Source: JBQTHI01 sp052390035 (lineage in GTDB: Bacteria > Actinomycetota > Acidimicrobiia > Spongiisociales > ZC4RG35). Taken from it: a stretch of 21,951 bases of DNA. A program made the translations under genes and the position numbers. This document shows positions 14,945 to 21,674 of the stretch, in pieces (positions within the stretch are counted from its first letter, which is position 1; each line of letters opens with the position of its first letter). The stretch spans positions 1 to 21,951 of the forward strand of contig JBQTHI010000030.1 of NCBI GenBank assembly GCA_052390035.1, given 5' to 3'. The notes beneath the pieces were generated by a model. That model was not told the DNA's origin. It saw only the letters and a list, made by a program, of their open reading frames with translations, and made no database searches.

Positions 14945-14988
14945 AACCTGGGGCTGTAACCGACGATATCGTTGGCTGGAACCCTGGG
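14945..14988 (-). repeat. Inverted repeat, right copy (copy C)
   Basis: Reverse-complement partner of the 13842-13885 copy. On its inner side it extends into a second hairpin, GGTTGCAGCCC (14932-14942) with GGGCTGTAACC (14951-14961), 11 bp with one G-T pair. The unit therefore has two adjacent stem-loops, like a BIME/REP cluster. Confidence 0.8.
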
Positions 14989-15199
14989 ACGTAAATACCT
15001 TCTGCATCCGCGGGCGACTCTGAGATGGAAGTGGACAAGAGGCTTGTGACCAGGGAAAATGTCCCTCGCTGGGTTGCCCTTGGCCGCAGGAGCCGGGCCC
15101 GCTTGCGGCGTGAATCGGGTTCAGGGCTTTGTTTGGCGCGACGATTTTCATTCATCGCGGGTGCCGATGCAGTCGGCATGTGGTGCTGGGTTCGGGGTC

Positions 15200-15205
15200 T
15201 AGACT
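15200..15205 (+). promoter_or_regulatory. -10 box upstream of the aminopeptidase gene
   Basis: TAGACT followed by CG matches the TANNCTCG form seen before ctaA, ppgK and gnd. It is 32 nt before the GTG start, so this mRNA would have a short leader holding AGAGG at 15224-15228. The rest of the interval 14989-15199 shows no gene I can support. Confidence 0.35.
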
Positions 15206-15237
15206 CGTCCGCTTCCCCCTACCAGAGGCCTTTCATC

Positions 15238-17784
15238 GTGTCCGAGAGTTCGTACCGGCTACCCCGCAGCGTCGTCCCGCATCGCTACGAGATCACTCTC
15301 GAACCCGACCTGGCGGGGGCCTCGTTCGCCGGTCGCGAAACGGTGCACGTCGAGGTCACCGAGCCGGTCACCGAGCTGATCCTCAACGCCCACGAAATCG
15401 AGATCAAGAGCGCGCGGCTTCACTCGGCCGAGCGCACCCTCGATGGCAAGCCGGAGCTCATAACAGCCGACCAGCGTGCCCGAATCTCCTTTGACCGGGT
15501 GGTCGAGCCGGGCGACTGGCAGCTCGAGTTGGAGTTCTCGGGCGGTCTCAACGATCAACTGGTCGGCTTCTACAAGTCGACTTTCACCGACCTGGACGGG
15601 GTTGAGCAGGCCATCGCCACCACCCAGTTCGAGGCGACCGACGCACGGCGGGCCTTCCCCTGTTGGGACGAGCCCGACATGAAAGCGGTGTTCTCGATCA
15701 CATTGGTGGTCCCGGACGACCTCCTGGCGGTGTCCAACAGCCCCGAGATCGAGCGCAAGCCAGCGGGTCCTGGCAAGGTGGCGGTGACGTTCGCCGACAC
15801 GATGAAGATGTCGACCTATCTCGTCGCCTTCGTGGTCGGCCCCTTCGAAGCCACCGACCCCGCCGATGTTGACGGTGTACCCGTGCGAATCATCGCCCCC
15901 CGGGGCAAGCTCGGACTCGGCACTTTCGCGATGGAATGCGCCCAGTTCGCACTTCGCTATTTGCGCGACTACTACGGAATCCCTTATCCCGGGTTGAAGG
16001 TCGATCACATCGCCATCCCCGATTTTGCATTCGGGGCGATGGAGAACCTCGGTTGCATCACCTACCGGGAAACTGCGCTGCTGGTCGACCCGGAAACCGC
16101 CAGCCAATCAGAACTCCTCCGTGTCTTGGATGTCATCGGACACGAGCTGGCCCACATGTGGTTCGGGGATCTCGTCACCATGAGATGGTGGGACGGGATA
16201 TGGCTGAACGAAGCCTTCGCCTCGTTCATGGAATACAAGTCAACTGATGCCATGCGACCCGAGTGGAAACGTTGGCTCTCGTTCGCGGCGGTGGAACGAC
16301 CGTGGGCCCTACGAGTAGACAGCCTTCAAAACACGAGACCAGTGGAATACGAGGTTGGCTCCCCGGACGAAGCCAACGAGATGTTCGATGCCCTCACCTA
16401 CGGCAAAGGCTCTTCGGTTTTGCGGATGATCGAGCAGTTCATCGGAGAGGAATCCTTCCGCCAGGGGGTAGGCACCTACCTCCGCCGCCACGCCTATCAG
16501 AACACGGTCACCGCCGACCTGTGGACCGGTCTCGATGGGGCGTCAGGTCAGCCCGTGGGGCAGATCATGGACAGCTGGATACTCCAACGGGGTTATCCGC
16601 TGTTGGAGGCTGCTCGTAGCCCGCAAGGCCTACGCCTGACCCAACGCCGCTACCTGACCACTCCTGATGAGTCCGACCAGACGCTGTGGCAAATACCCGT
16701 TCAAGTTCGGATTGCCAGCACCAGCGGACTCTTCGAGCACAAGGCGCTGCTCACTGAATCGGAGAGCTCAGTCGAGGTCGGCAGCTTCGATCTGGCGGTA
16801 GCCAACGCTGGTGGTCATGGTTTCTACCGAGTGCTCTACGCACCGGAGCTGGCAGACGCACTAATACGCAACCTGTCCAATCTGGAGGACCTGGAGCGGT
16901 ACGTTCTGATTGATGACGCCTGGGCGTTCGTTGAGTCGGGCGAGATGTCGGCTCCAGACTTCATGAAGTTGGCCGAGGCCTACCAGGGCGAGTCCGAGCC
17001 TGACATCTGGGCCGCGGTGCTGCGAGGAGCGGCGGCCATCAGCCATCATCTAGTTGAAGACCAATATCGCTTCGACTTCGCCGGATGGGTTGGAAGCCTG
17101 ATCGGTCCGGCCTTCGCCAAGTTGGGCTGGGAGCCGCTGGGGGGAGAATCCGACCTCGTGCGCCGTCTGCGGGGCCAGATGATCGGCGCCCTTGGCCGGC
17201 TTGCCGACGATCCGGAAACGATCTCTCGTTGCCGTGAACTGGTCGAACTCGCTCTCGACGATCCGCGGTCAATGGACCCCGAAATCGCCAGGGCGGCGCT
17301 GTTTGTCACAGCCTCTCACGGGGAGGAGTCGAACTACCGCCGCTTCTTTGACATGTACGGGAAGACCACAGCTCCCCACGAGCAGCAACGACTCCTGCAG
17401 GCCCTAGCCGCCTTCGACCATCCGGATTTAGCGGTCGAGACCGTTGTGGCCAGCCTCGACGGGCGGATTCGCACGCAAGACTCGGCCTGGGTGATCGGGG
17501 CCACTCTGGGTAATCGGGTTCACGGTGCTCGTGCCTGGGAGCAGGTGCGGCGAAGCTGGGACACCTTCGTAAAGCTGCCGACGATGACCCAGCGACGGAT
17601 GATCGAAGGCCTGCCGGCGCTATCCCGCCCCGAGGTCGCGACCGAGATTGAGGGATTCTTCGCCGAAACCCGGTTGCCTCATGCGGTCAAGACCGTCGCC
17701 CAGAGCCTCGAACGTCTGGCGGCCAACGTCAAGCTGAGGGAACACCAGACCCAGACAGTCGCTCGGTTTTTCGCGAAACCCTGA
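15238..17784 (+). CDS. pepN: M1-family zinc aminopeptidase (aminopeptidase N / ERAP-like)
   Basis: 848-aa cytosolic metallopeptidase removing N-terminal amino acids from peptides. The exopeptidase motif GAMEN is at 266-270. The zinc site is HELAH (H302, E303, H306) with E325 in WLNEAF, and the transition-state tyrosine is Y388 (LTYGKGSSVL). The C-terminal half is an ERAP1-C-type helical domain. Two longer in-frame ATGs exist, but the conserved sequence begins with SESSYRLPRSVVPHRYEITLEPD, so I place the start at GTG 15238, with AGAGG nine nt upstream. The 71 extra residues of the longest frame are Arg/Ser-rich and not family-like. It converges on rplL with only 3 nt between stop codons and no hairpin. 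Confidence 0.93.
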   Translation: MSESSYRLPRSVVPHRYEITLEPDLAGASFAGRETVHVEVTEPVTELILNAHEIEIKSARLHSAERTLDGKPELITADQRARISFDRVVEPGDWQLELEFSGGLNDQLVGFYKSTFTDLDGVEQAIATTQFEATDARRAFPCWDEPDMKAVFSITLVVPDDLLAVSNSPEIERKPAGPGKVAVTFADTMKMSTYLVAFVVGPFEATDPADVDGVPVRIIAPRGKLGLGTFAMECAQFALRYLRDYYGIPYPGLKVDHIAIPDFAFGAMENLGCITYRETALLVDPETASQSELLRVLDVIGHELAHMWFGDLVTMRWWDGIWLNEAFASFMEYKSTDAMRPEWKRWLSFAAVERPWALRVDSLQNTRPVEYEVGSPDEANEMFDALTYGKGSSVLRMIEQFIGEESFRQGVGTYLRRHAYQNTVTADLWTGLDGASGQPVGQIMDSWILQRGYPLLEAARSPQGLRLTQRRYLTTPDESDQTLWQIPVQVRIASTSGLFEHKALLTESESSVEVGSFDLAVANAGGHGFYRVLYAPELADALIRNLSNLEDLERYVLIDDAWAFVESGEMSAPDFMKLAEAYQGESEPDIWAAVLRGAAAISHHLVEDQYRFDFAGWVGSLIGPAFAKLGWEPLGGESDLVRRLRGQMIGALGRLADDPETISRCRELVELALDDPRSMDPEIARAALFVTASHGEESNYRRFFDMYGKTTAPHEQQRLLQALAAFDHPDLAVETVVASLDGRIRTQDSAWVIGATLGNRVHGARAWEQVRRSWDTFVKLPTMTQRRMIEGLPALSRPEVATEIEGFFAETRLPHAVKTVAQSLERLAANVKLREHQTQTVARFFAKP

Positions 17785-17787
17785 TAT

Positions 17788-18174
17788 TTACTGCAACTCG
17801 ACGCTGGCTCCGGCACCTTCCAGTTGAGCCTTGGCCTTCTCGGCGGTGGCCTTGTCGACGTTCTCCAGGACCGGCTTGGGGGCGCTGTCCACGAGTTCCT
17901 TCGCCTCCCTAAGGCCGAGGCTGGTGAGGCTCCGCACCTCTTTGATTACCTGAATCTTCTGCTCACCGGCGCCGGTCAGCATGACGGTGAACTCGTCCTT
18001 TTCCTCCTCGACGGGGGCGGCGGTCCCGCCTCCGGCCGGAGCGGCAGCCATCGCCATCGGCGCAGCTGCGGTCACCTCGAATCGGTCCTCGAACGCATCA
18101 AGGAACTCTTTCAGCTCGAGCACGGTCATCGTCTCGAACACTTCGAGTAGCTGCGGGGTTGACATCTTGGCCAT
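17788..18174 (-). CDS. rplL: 50S ribosomal protein L7/L12
   Basis: 128-aa stalk protein that recruits translational GTPases. The N-terminal dimerisation helix (TPQLLEVFETMTVLELKEFLDAFEDRF) is followed by an Ala/Gly/Pro hinge (about 35-55) and the globular C-terminal domain with EKDEFTVMLTGAGEQKIQVIK and LGLREAKELVDSAPKPV. AAGGAG lies 6 nt before the ATG, a clear Shine-Dalgarno unlike most metabolic genes in this window. It is 38 nt downstream of rplJ and certainly co-transcribed. Confidence 0.98.
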   Translation of the reverse strand: MAKMSTPQLLEVFETMTVLELKEFLDAFEDRFEVTAAAPMAMAAAPAGGGTAAPVEEEKDEFTVMLTGAGEQKIQVIKEVRSLTSLGLREAKELVDSAPKPVLENVDKATAEKAKAQLEGAGASVELQ

Positions 18175-18212
18175 GGCGGTCTCCTTCGGATTGTCTTTCT
18201 CGTTCTGGCTGG

Positions 18213-18734
18213 TCAGGCGGCCGACTTCTTGTCCAACAGCTGTCCGAACATCGAGGCGGCATTGCGGTTGAGGGCGATGAACAGCGCGGCGGCTTTGGCC
18301 ATGGGGGCCTGTATTCCCGAGGCCAGCTTCGCCAGCAACACCTCGCGGGGCTCGATCGAGGCAAGGCGGGTCACCTGCTCGGGTGCCAATAGCACCTCCC
18401 CGAGCAGCCCACCTTTGAGTACCAACCGGTCAGTTTCGGCGCTGAAGTCCCTCAGGGCCTTGGCGGTGGCGGCGGCATCCCGGTGGGCGAAGGTGAGAGC
18501 CGTCGGGCCGACCAGTTGGTCGTCGATCCCGCTCAGCCCGAGCTCCCCCGCCGCCCGGCGAGCAAGGGTCATCTTGACCACTCTGTAGTCGGCCCCCGTC
18601 TTGCGAAGGTTTCGACGAAGGGCGGCGAGCTGTTTGACCGTCAGGCCCCGATATTCAGTGATGAATACCGCCTGAGCCTCCTGCAACCACCCTTTGATGT
18701 CGGCAACTGCTTGGACCTTCTCGGGTCGGCGCAT
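18213..18734 (-). CDS. rplJ: 50S ribosomal protein L10
   Basis: 173-aa base of the ribosomal stalk, which carries L7/L12 dimers on its C-terminal helix. The N-terminal rRNA-binding domain shows FITEYRGLTVKQLAALRRNLR and a YRVVKMTLARRA segment. The C-terminus ends with the expected helix (FIALNRNAASMFGQLLDKKS). AGGAGG is 7 nt before the ATG. The upstream leader carries an L10-binding-type element and an attenuator hairpin, so L10(L12)4 autoregulation is expected. Confidence 0.97.
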   Translation of the reverse strand: MRRPEKVQAVADIKGWLQEAQAVFITEYRGLTVKQLAALRRNLRKTGADYRVVKMTLARRAAGELGLSGIDDQLVGPTALTFAHRDAAATAKALRDFSAETDRLVLKGGLLGEVLLAPEQVTRLASIEPREVLLAKLASGIQAPMAKAAALFIALNRNAASMFGQLLDKKSAA

Positions 18735-18856
18735 TCGACTTCCTCCTGATATCTAAAAGCCTCCTCGATCAAGACGAAGAGGCTCTGGGAGCAGCGCCTG
18801 CGCTGGATTTGTGTCCTGTTTGGGAAACCAGCGGTCTTTGGCCGAGATGGATTGAC
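18735..18856 (-). ncRNA. L10 leader (autoregulatory rplJL mRNA leader)
   Basis: The minus strand between the probable promoter and rplJ contains CCAAAGACCGCTGG (from 18842 down to 18829) and, further 3', CCAGCGCAGG (18806-18797). CGCTGG and CCAGCG pair. AGAC...GCTGG...CCAGCGCAGG is the hallmark of the L10-binding leader found before rplJ in many bacteria. A small GATGG/CCATC hairpin precedes it and a terminator-like hairpin follows. Boundaries are approximate. Confidence 0.7.
18754..18784 (-). terminator. Attenuator hairpin before rplJ
   Basis: On the minus strand AGCCTCTTCG (18784-18775) pairs with CGAGGAGGCT (18767-18758), 10 bp with one G-T pair and a 7-nt loop. TTTT follows at once. This is an intrinsic-terminator shape a few bases before the rplJ Shine-Dalgarno, as expected for L10-leader control. 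Confidence 0.65.
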
Positions 18857-18860
18857 CATC

Positions 18861-18890
18861 AGGATAATGCGATTAGGGAATCGCGAGCAA
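18861..18890 (-). promoter_or_regulatory. Candidate promoter for rplJ-rplL
   Basis: The minus strand has TTGCTC (18890-18885), an 18-nt spacer, then TATCCT (18866-18861). Transcription from near 18854 would give a leader of about 120 nt that begins just before the L10-leader elements. The spacer contains a perfect inverted repeat GCGATT-CCCT-AATCGC (18869-18884). Confidence 0.45.
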
Positions 18891-18899
18891 AGCGACTCA

Positions 18900-19200
18900 G
18901 GCCGCGGAAATGTCTGGAAGTTTTTACCTGGACATTTGCCACCGGGTGCTGCCACACTGGTCCGTAGCTGGTATTGATAACTGGACGGATTTTGAGAACA
19001 GGGGGGTCGCCGGTGTCACGGCGGGTTACCTGACCGCCCCCGCCGACCCTGGTATCCGAGGTGATGGCGGCGGAGAGGCCGGTGTCCGCGGACCTACCCT
19101 GCGGATGCAGATGGACGAGCGGCCGCTCCGCCCGATGGTGGACCTGGCAACCGACAACCATCGCCGGTCACCGGGAACCGGCAACCCCCCTACCTCTAAC
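18900..19200. other. Gene-free interval between rplA and rplJ
   Basis: About 300 bp without a supportable gene. It contains AAATGTC (18908-18914) and GACATTT (18931-18937) as an inverted repeat, a GTCCGCGGAC palindrome (19084-19093), and a GCCGGT/ACCGGC hairpin (19163-19168, 19177-19182). A TTCTCA-N17-AATACC pair on the minus strand (about 18970-19000) could be a second, weaker promoter. Open frames across it lack coding character. Confidence 0.5.
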
Positions 19201-19201
19201 A

Positions 19202-19232
19202 AGAGAAAGCGCCCCGCAGGGGCGCTTTCTCT
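19202..19232. terminator. Strong terminator-type hairpin after rplA
   Basis: AGAGAAAGCGCCCC (19202-19215) and its perfect 14-nt complement (19219-19232) enclose a GCA loop. On the minus strand the distal arm is U-rich and runs into TTGTTA. It separates rplK-rplA from rplJ-rplL and is the most convincing terminator in the window. Confidence 0.8.
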
Positions 19233-19250
19233 TTGCTCATTTCGTTCAGC

Positions 19251-19967
19251 TCAACGAGCGAGAGCGCTTAGATCCTCGACGCGGCCCACGTCCACCTTTA
19301 TCCCGGGTCCCATCGTCGATGATACGACTAACTGCCTGAGGTACCGGCCCTTGGCTGAGGCGGGCTTCACCCTGGCGATCTCCGCCGATATTGCAGCTAG
19401 GTTGTCGATTAGTTGGGAAGCCTCGAATGAGGCCTTCCCGACCGGAACGTGCACGTTGCCAAAACGGTCATTTCGGTACTCGATGCGGCCGGCTTTGAAC
19501 TCGCCGACGGCCTTGGCCACGTCGGGTGTCACGGTGCCCGCTTTGGGGTTGGGCATGAGTCCCCGAGGCCCCAGGATCCGACCCAGCTTTCCTACCTCAG
19601 CCATCATGTCGGGAGTGGCGATGGCCAGGTCAAAGTCGAGCTCACGCCCGGCGGCAATCTCCGCCACTAACTCCTTGCCACCCACCAGGTCGGCTCCGGC
19701 TTCTTCTGCCTCTCGCGCTTTGTCGGCCTGAGCAAACACTGCCACCCGCACCTTCTTGCCGGTGCCATGGGGAAGGGAAACGGTGCCACGAACCAGCTGA
19801 TCGGCCTTGCGGGGATCGATGCCCAGCTGGAAGGCCGCTTCGATGGTCTCGTCGAACTTGGCCAAAGCCAGAGCCTTGACGAGGTCGACCGCCTCGGAGG
19901 GGGTGTACGGATGGTTGCGGTCGAGCCTGGCGACCGACTCGCGATACGCCCTGCCGTGCTTTGTCAT
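19251..19967 (-). CDS. rplA: 50S ribosomal protein L1
   Basis: 238-aa L1-stalk protein, which also usually represses its own operon by binding mRNA. The sequence shows the N-terminal YTPSEAVDLVKALALAKFDET, the domain II segment GKKVRVAVFAQADKAREAEE, and the signature GRILGPRGLMPNPKAGTVT. AAGGAG precedes the ATG by 5 nt. It lies 58 nt after rplK in the standard order and is followed by the 19202-19232 terminator. Confidence 0.98.
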   Translation of the reverse strand: MTKHGRAYRESVARLDRNHPYTPSEAVDLVKALALAKFDETIEAAFQLGIDPRKADQLVRGTVSLPHGTGKKVRVAVFAQADKAREAEEAGADLVGGKELVAEIAAGRELDFDLAIATPDMMAEVGKLGRILGPRGLMPNPKAGTVTPDVAKAVGEFKAGRIEYRNDRFGNVHVPVGKASFEASQLIDNLAAISAEIARVKPASAKGRYLRQLVVSSTMGPGIKVDVGRVEDLSALAR

Positions 19968-20025
19968 TGTTTCTCCTTGTGGTCCAGGCGGCCGTACTGT
20001 GCACGGCCTCCCACCTGTTGGCGAC

Positions 20026-20454
20026 CTAACCCTCTACTTTGATTCCCATCGATCGGGCAGTGCCCTCGACGACTTTCATTGCCGCATCGATGTCGTTGGC
20101 GTTGAGGTCGGGCATCTTGATCTGGGCGATCTCTCGTACTTGCGCCTTGGTGACCGATCCGACCTTGGCTTTGTGCGGTTCGGCCGAACCTTTTTCCACT
20201 CGGGCGGCCTGTCGGAGCAGTGACGCGGCTGGGGGGGTCTTGGTGACGAACGCAAAACTGCGGTCTTCGTAGACCGAGACTTCGGCCGGGATGATCATGC
20301 CCCGCTGCGAGTTGGTGGCGTCGTTGTAAGCCTTGACGAACTCCATCAGGTTGATGCCGTGCGGGCCCAACACCGTTCCCACCGGAGGAGCCGGGGTTGC
20401 CTGCCCGGCCGGCAACTGGATCTTGATGGTTGTTACGAGTCTCTTGCGTCCCAT
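20026..20454 (-). CDS. rplK: 50S ribosomal protein L11
   Basis: 142-aa protein of the GTPase-associated centre. The N-terminal domain has KIQLPAGQATPAPPVGTVLG and PHGINLMEFVKAYNDATNS. The C-terminal RNA-binding domain has TKTPPAASLLRQAA and ends with ARSMGIKVEG. The Shine-Dalgarno is weak (AGGA about 12 nt before the ATG). It begins 16 nt after nusG and ends in TAG, showing that amber is a working stop codon within this operon. Confidence 0.98.
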   Translation of the reverse strand: MGRKRLVTTIKIQLPAGQATPAPPVGTVLGPHGINLMEFVKAYNDATNSQRGMIIPAEVSVYEDRSFAFVTKTPPAASLLRQAARVEKGSAEPHKAKVGSVTKAQVREIAQIKMPDLNANDIDAAMKVVEGTARSMGIKVEG

Positions 20455-20470
20455 TGGTTATCGAATCCTG

Positions 20471-21082
20471 TCAGCTCTTGTGAATGTCGTCGAAGCCCAG
20501 CTCCACCGGGGTATCCCGGCCGAAGATGTTGACCAGCACCACCACCTTTGACTGGTCGAGGTTGATCGTTTCGATCACCCCGTTGAAATCGGCGAAAGGC
20601 CCCGAAACGACGCGAACGGTTTCCCCCACTTCCCATTCCGGCTTGAACCGGGGCTTGGCCTTCTCATCCTCCTTGCGGACGCCGAGGAACCTCTCCACCT
20701 CGCGGCGAGAGAGAGAGGTCGGCTTGTTGTGCCCTCCGACGAAGCCCGTGACCCCCGGCGTATTGCGAACGGTGTACCAGGAGTCGTCATCGAGATACAT
20801 TCTGACCAGGATGTATCCGGGGAAGACCTTGCGGGGGACGGTTACCTTCTTTCCGCCTTTGATCTCGACCACATCTTCGAGCGGGATGTGGACGTCAAAG
20901 ATGCGGTCCTCCATGTGCATCGACCTAATCCGGGTTTCGAGGTTGGCCTTGACCTTGTTCTCGTAACCCGACTAGGAATGGATCACATACCAGTCGCCGG
21001 GGAGGTCGTAGGGGCTGATGACCTCCGGTTCGGCTTCAATGGCGACTTCCGTCGGCTGTGCCTCCACGTGCTCGGTGGTCAT
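20471..21082 (-). CDS. nusG: Transcription factor NusG, interrupted by an in-frame amber codon
   Basis: The full frame from ATG 21082 is 204 codons and encodes NusG, the elongation factor linking RNA polymerase, Rho and the ribosome. The NGN domain begins DWYVIHS at 30-36, codon 37 is TAG (20972-20974), and the frame continues SGYENKVKANLETRI. NusG normally reads WYV(I/V)H(S/T)YSGYENKVK here, so TAG replaces a Tyr codon by one base. The rest is normal: FPGYILVRMYLDDDSWYTVRNTPGVTGFVG and the KOW domain (VGETVRVVSGPFADFNGVIE) to the stop. The ATG overlaps the secE stop (ATGA), supporting this start. Only a 149-codon frame from ATG 20920 remains uninterrupted; it lacks the first NGN strand and helix and has no Shine-Dalgarno. 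Sequencing or assembly error is the simplest explanation; nonsense suppression or a real lesion are alternatives. Confidence 0.9.
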
Positions 21083-21399
21083 GACCTGTCCAACAGTGTG
21101 ATCACAGCTTCTTTCATCACCACGTCCAGGCCGAATATGACCAGGGTCAAGGCGACCGTGGTGATCAGGGTGATCACGGTGAATGCCGCCATCTGCTCAC
21201 GGCTCGGCCAGTTGACCTTCTTTAGCTCCTGGCGAACCTCGTGGAGGAATGTGGCGAGTCGGCTCCACAGCGGCCTTCGCTCGGGCGCTCCCGGTCCTTT
21301 GGGCTGGCCGATCGGACTGCGACGCTGCGGTCCGCTGCCTTGGTCGCGTTTTTGGAGGCGTTCCTCGCGCTCCATCAGCCGCCGCATTTCTCGGTTCAT
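21079..21399 (-). CDS. secE: Preprotein translocase subunit SecE
   Basis: 106-aa SecYEG subunit. The basic, hydrophilic N-terminal half is about 50 residues and poorly conserved. The conserved amphipathic segment is FLHEVRQELKKVNWPSREQM (51-70), followed by one transmembrane helix (about 74-96, TVITLITTVALTLVIFGLDVVM). This is the short actinobacterial form with one membrane helix. The start at 21399 has only a weak AGG-type Shine-Dalgarno; ATG five codons later is possible. It is translationally coupled to nusG and sits after tRNA-Trp, as in many bacteria. Confidence 0.94.
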   Translation of the reverse strand: MNREMRRLMEREERLQKRDQGSGPQRRSPIGQPKGPGAPERRPLWSRLATFLHEVRQELKKVNWPSREQMAAFTVITLITTVALTLVIFGLDVVMKEAVITLLDRS

Positions 21400-21460
21400 G
21401 GTTGCCTGATGTCCTGTTCTTGATCTTTTGTTGCTCGGGCCTTCGGTGGCACGCCTTCGG

Positions 21461-21535
21461 CAGGGGTGGAGGGATTCGAACCCCCATCCTCCGGTTTTGG
21501 AGACCGGCGCTCTAGCCAGTTAGAGCTACACCCCT
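21461..21535 (-). tRNA. tRNA-Trp (anticodon CCA)
   Basis: A full cloverleaf can be drawn on the minus strand. The acceptor stem is AGGGGTG/CACCCCT, the D-arm GCTC/GAGC, the anticodon stem CCGGT/ACCGG with loop CTCCAAA (anticodon CCA), and the T-arm contains GGTTCGAATCC. The discriminator base is G and the 3' CCA is not encoded. It is 75 nt long and located immediately before secE, a conserved arrangement. Confidence 0.97.
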
Positions 21536-21558
21536 TCGGGTGAAGGGACGGGCCGGTA

Positions 21559-21587
21559 AGTATACGGCAGCGGGCTTGCCCTGGAAA
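21559..21587 (-). promoter_or_regulatory. Promoter of the tRNA-Trp/secE/nusG transcript
   Basis: The minus strand reads TTTCCA (21587-21582), a 17-nt spacer, then TATACT (21564-21559), the best -10 match in the window (5/6). Transcription would start near 21552, about 17 nt before the tRNA 5' end. Confidence 0.65.
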
Positions 21588-21618
21588 ACCAGGTGGCGGG
21601 TTGTCCCGACTCCCGTTT

Positions 21619-21660
21619 TGGCGCGGCAGAACCGTGCCCCGCCCCCATCCTGCCGCGCCA
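21619..21660. terminator. Inverted repeat between the MaoC gene and tRNA-Trp
   Basis: TGGCGCGGCAG (21619-21629) and its perfect complement (21650-21660) flank a 20-nt GC-rich loop; with one mismatch the arms extend to 15 bp. It lies 15 nt downstream of the MaoC stop codon, so it probably ends that transcript, though no U-tract follows. Confidence 0.45.
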
Positions 21661-21674
21661 GAACCGATGGGTCC

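Larger units (their letters stand above)
13842..14988. mobile_element. Candidate nuclease-bearing element bounded by terminal inverted repeats
   Basis: A 1147-bp segment has perfect 15-bp inverted ends (44 bp at 84% when extended) and contains only the AbiEi/DUF559-type nuclease gene with its own promoter. Size and layout are those of a small insertion element, but no transposase is recognisable and I see no target-site duplication: the flanks are ...GGAAA on the left and ACGTA... on the right. Mobility is inferred, not shown. Confidence 0.4.

Noticed and set aside
13842..14988. A CRISPR array or a complete toxin-antitoxin pair around the nuclease
   Set aside because: The repeats are too few and irregular for CRISPR, and there is no second gene that could be an AbiEii-type toxin.
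15025..15237. A 71-codon N-terminal extension of the aminopeptidase
   Set aside because: It is Arg/Ser-rich, unlike any M1 family N-terminus. The GTG at 15238 has a suitable ribosome binding site and the expected first residues.
18910..19731. A 273-codon plus-strand open frame crossing the rplA-rplJ gap
   Set aside because: It passes through the perfect 14-bp terminator hairpin and antisense through rplA; composition is Ser/Arg/Pro-rich.
20471..20920. NusG as a naturally shortened 149-aa protein from ATG 20920
   Set aside because: The upstream frame encodes the missing conserved NGN residues up to and past the TAG and is coupled to secE, and ATG 20920 has no ribosome binding site.
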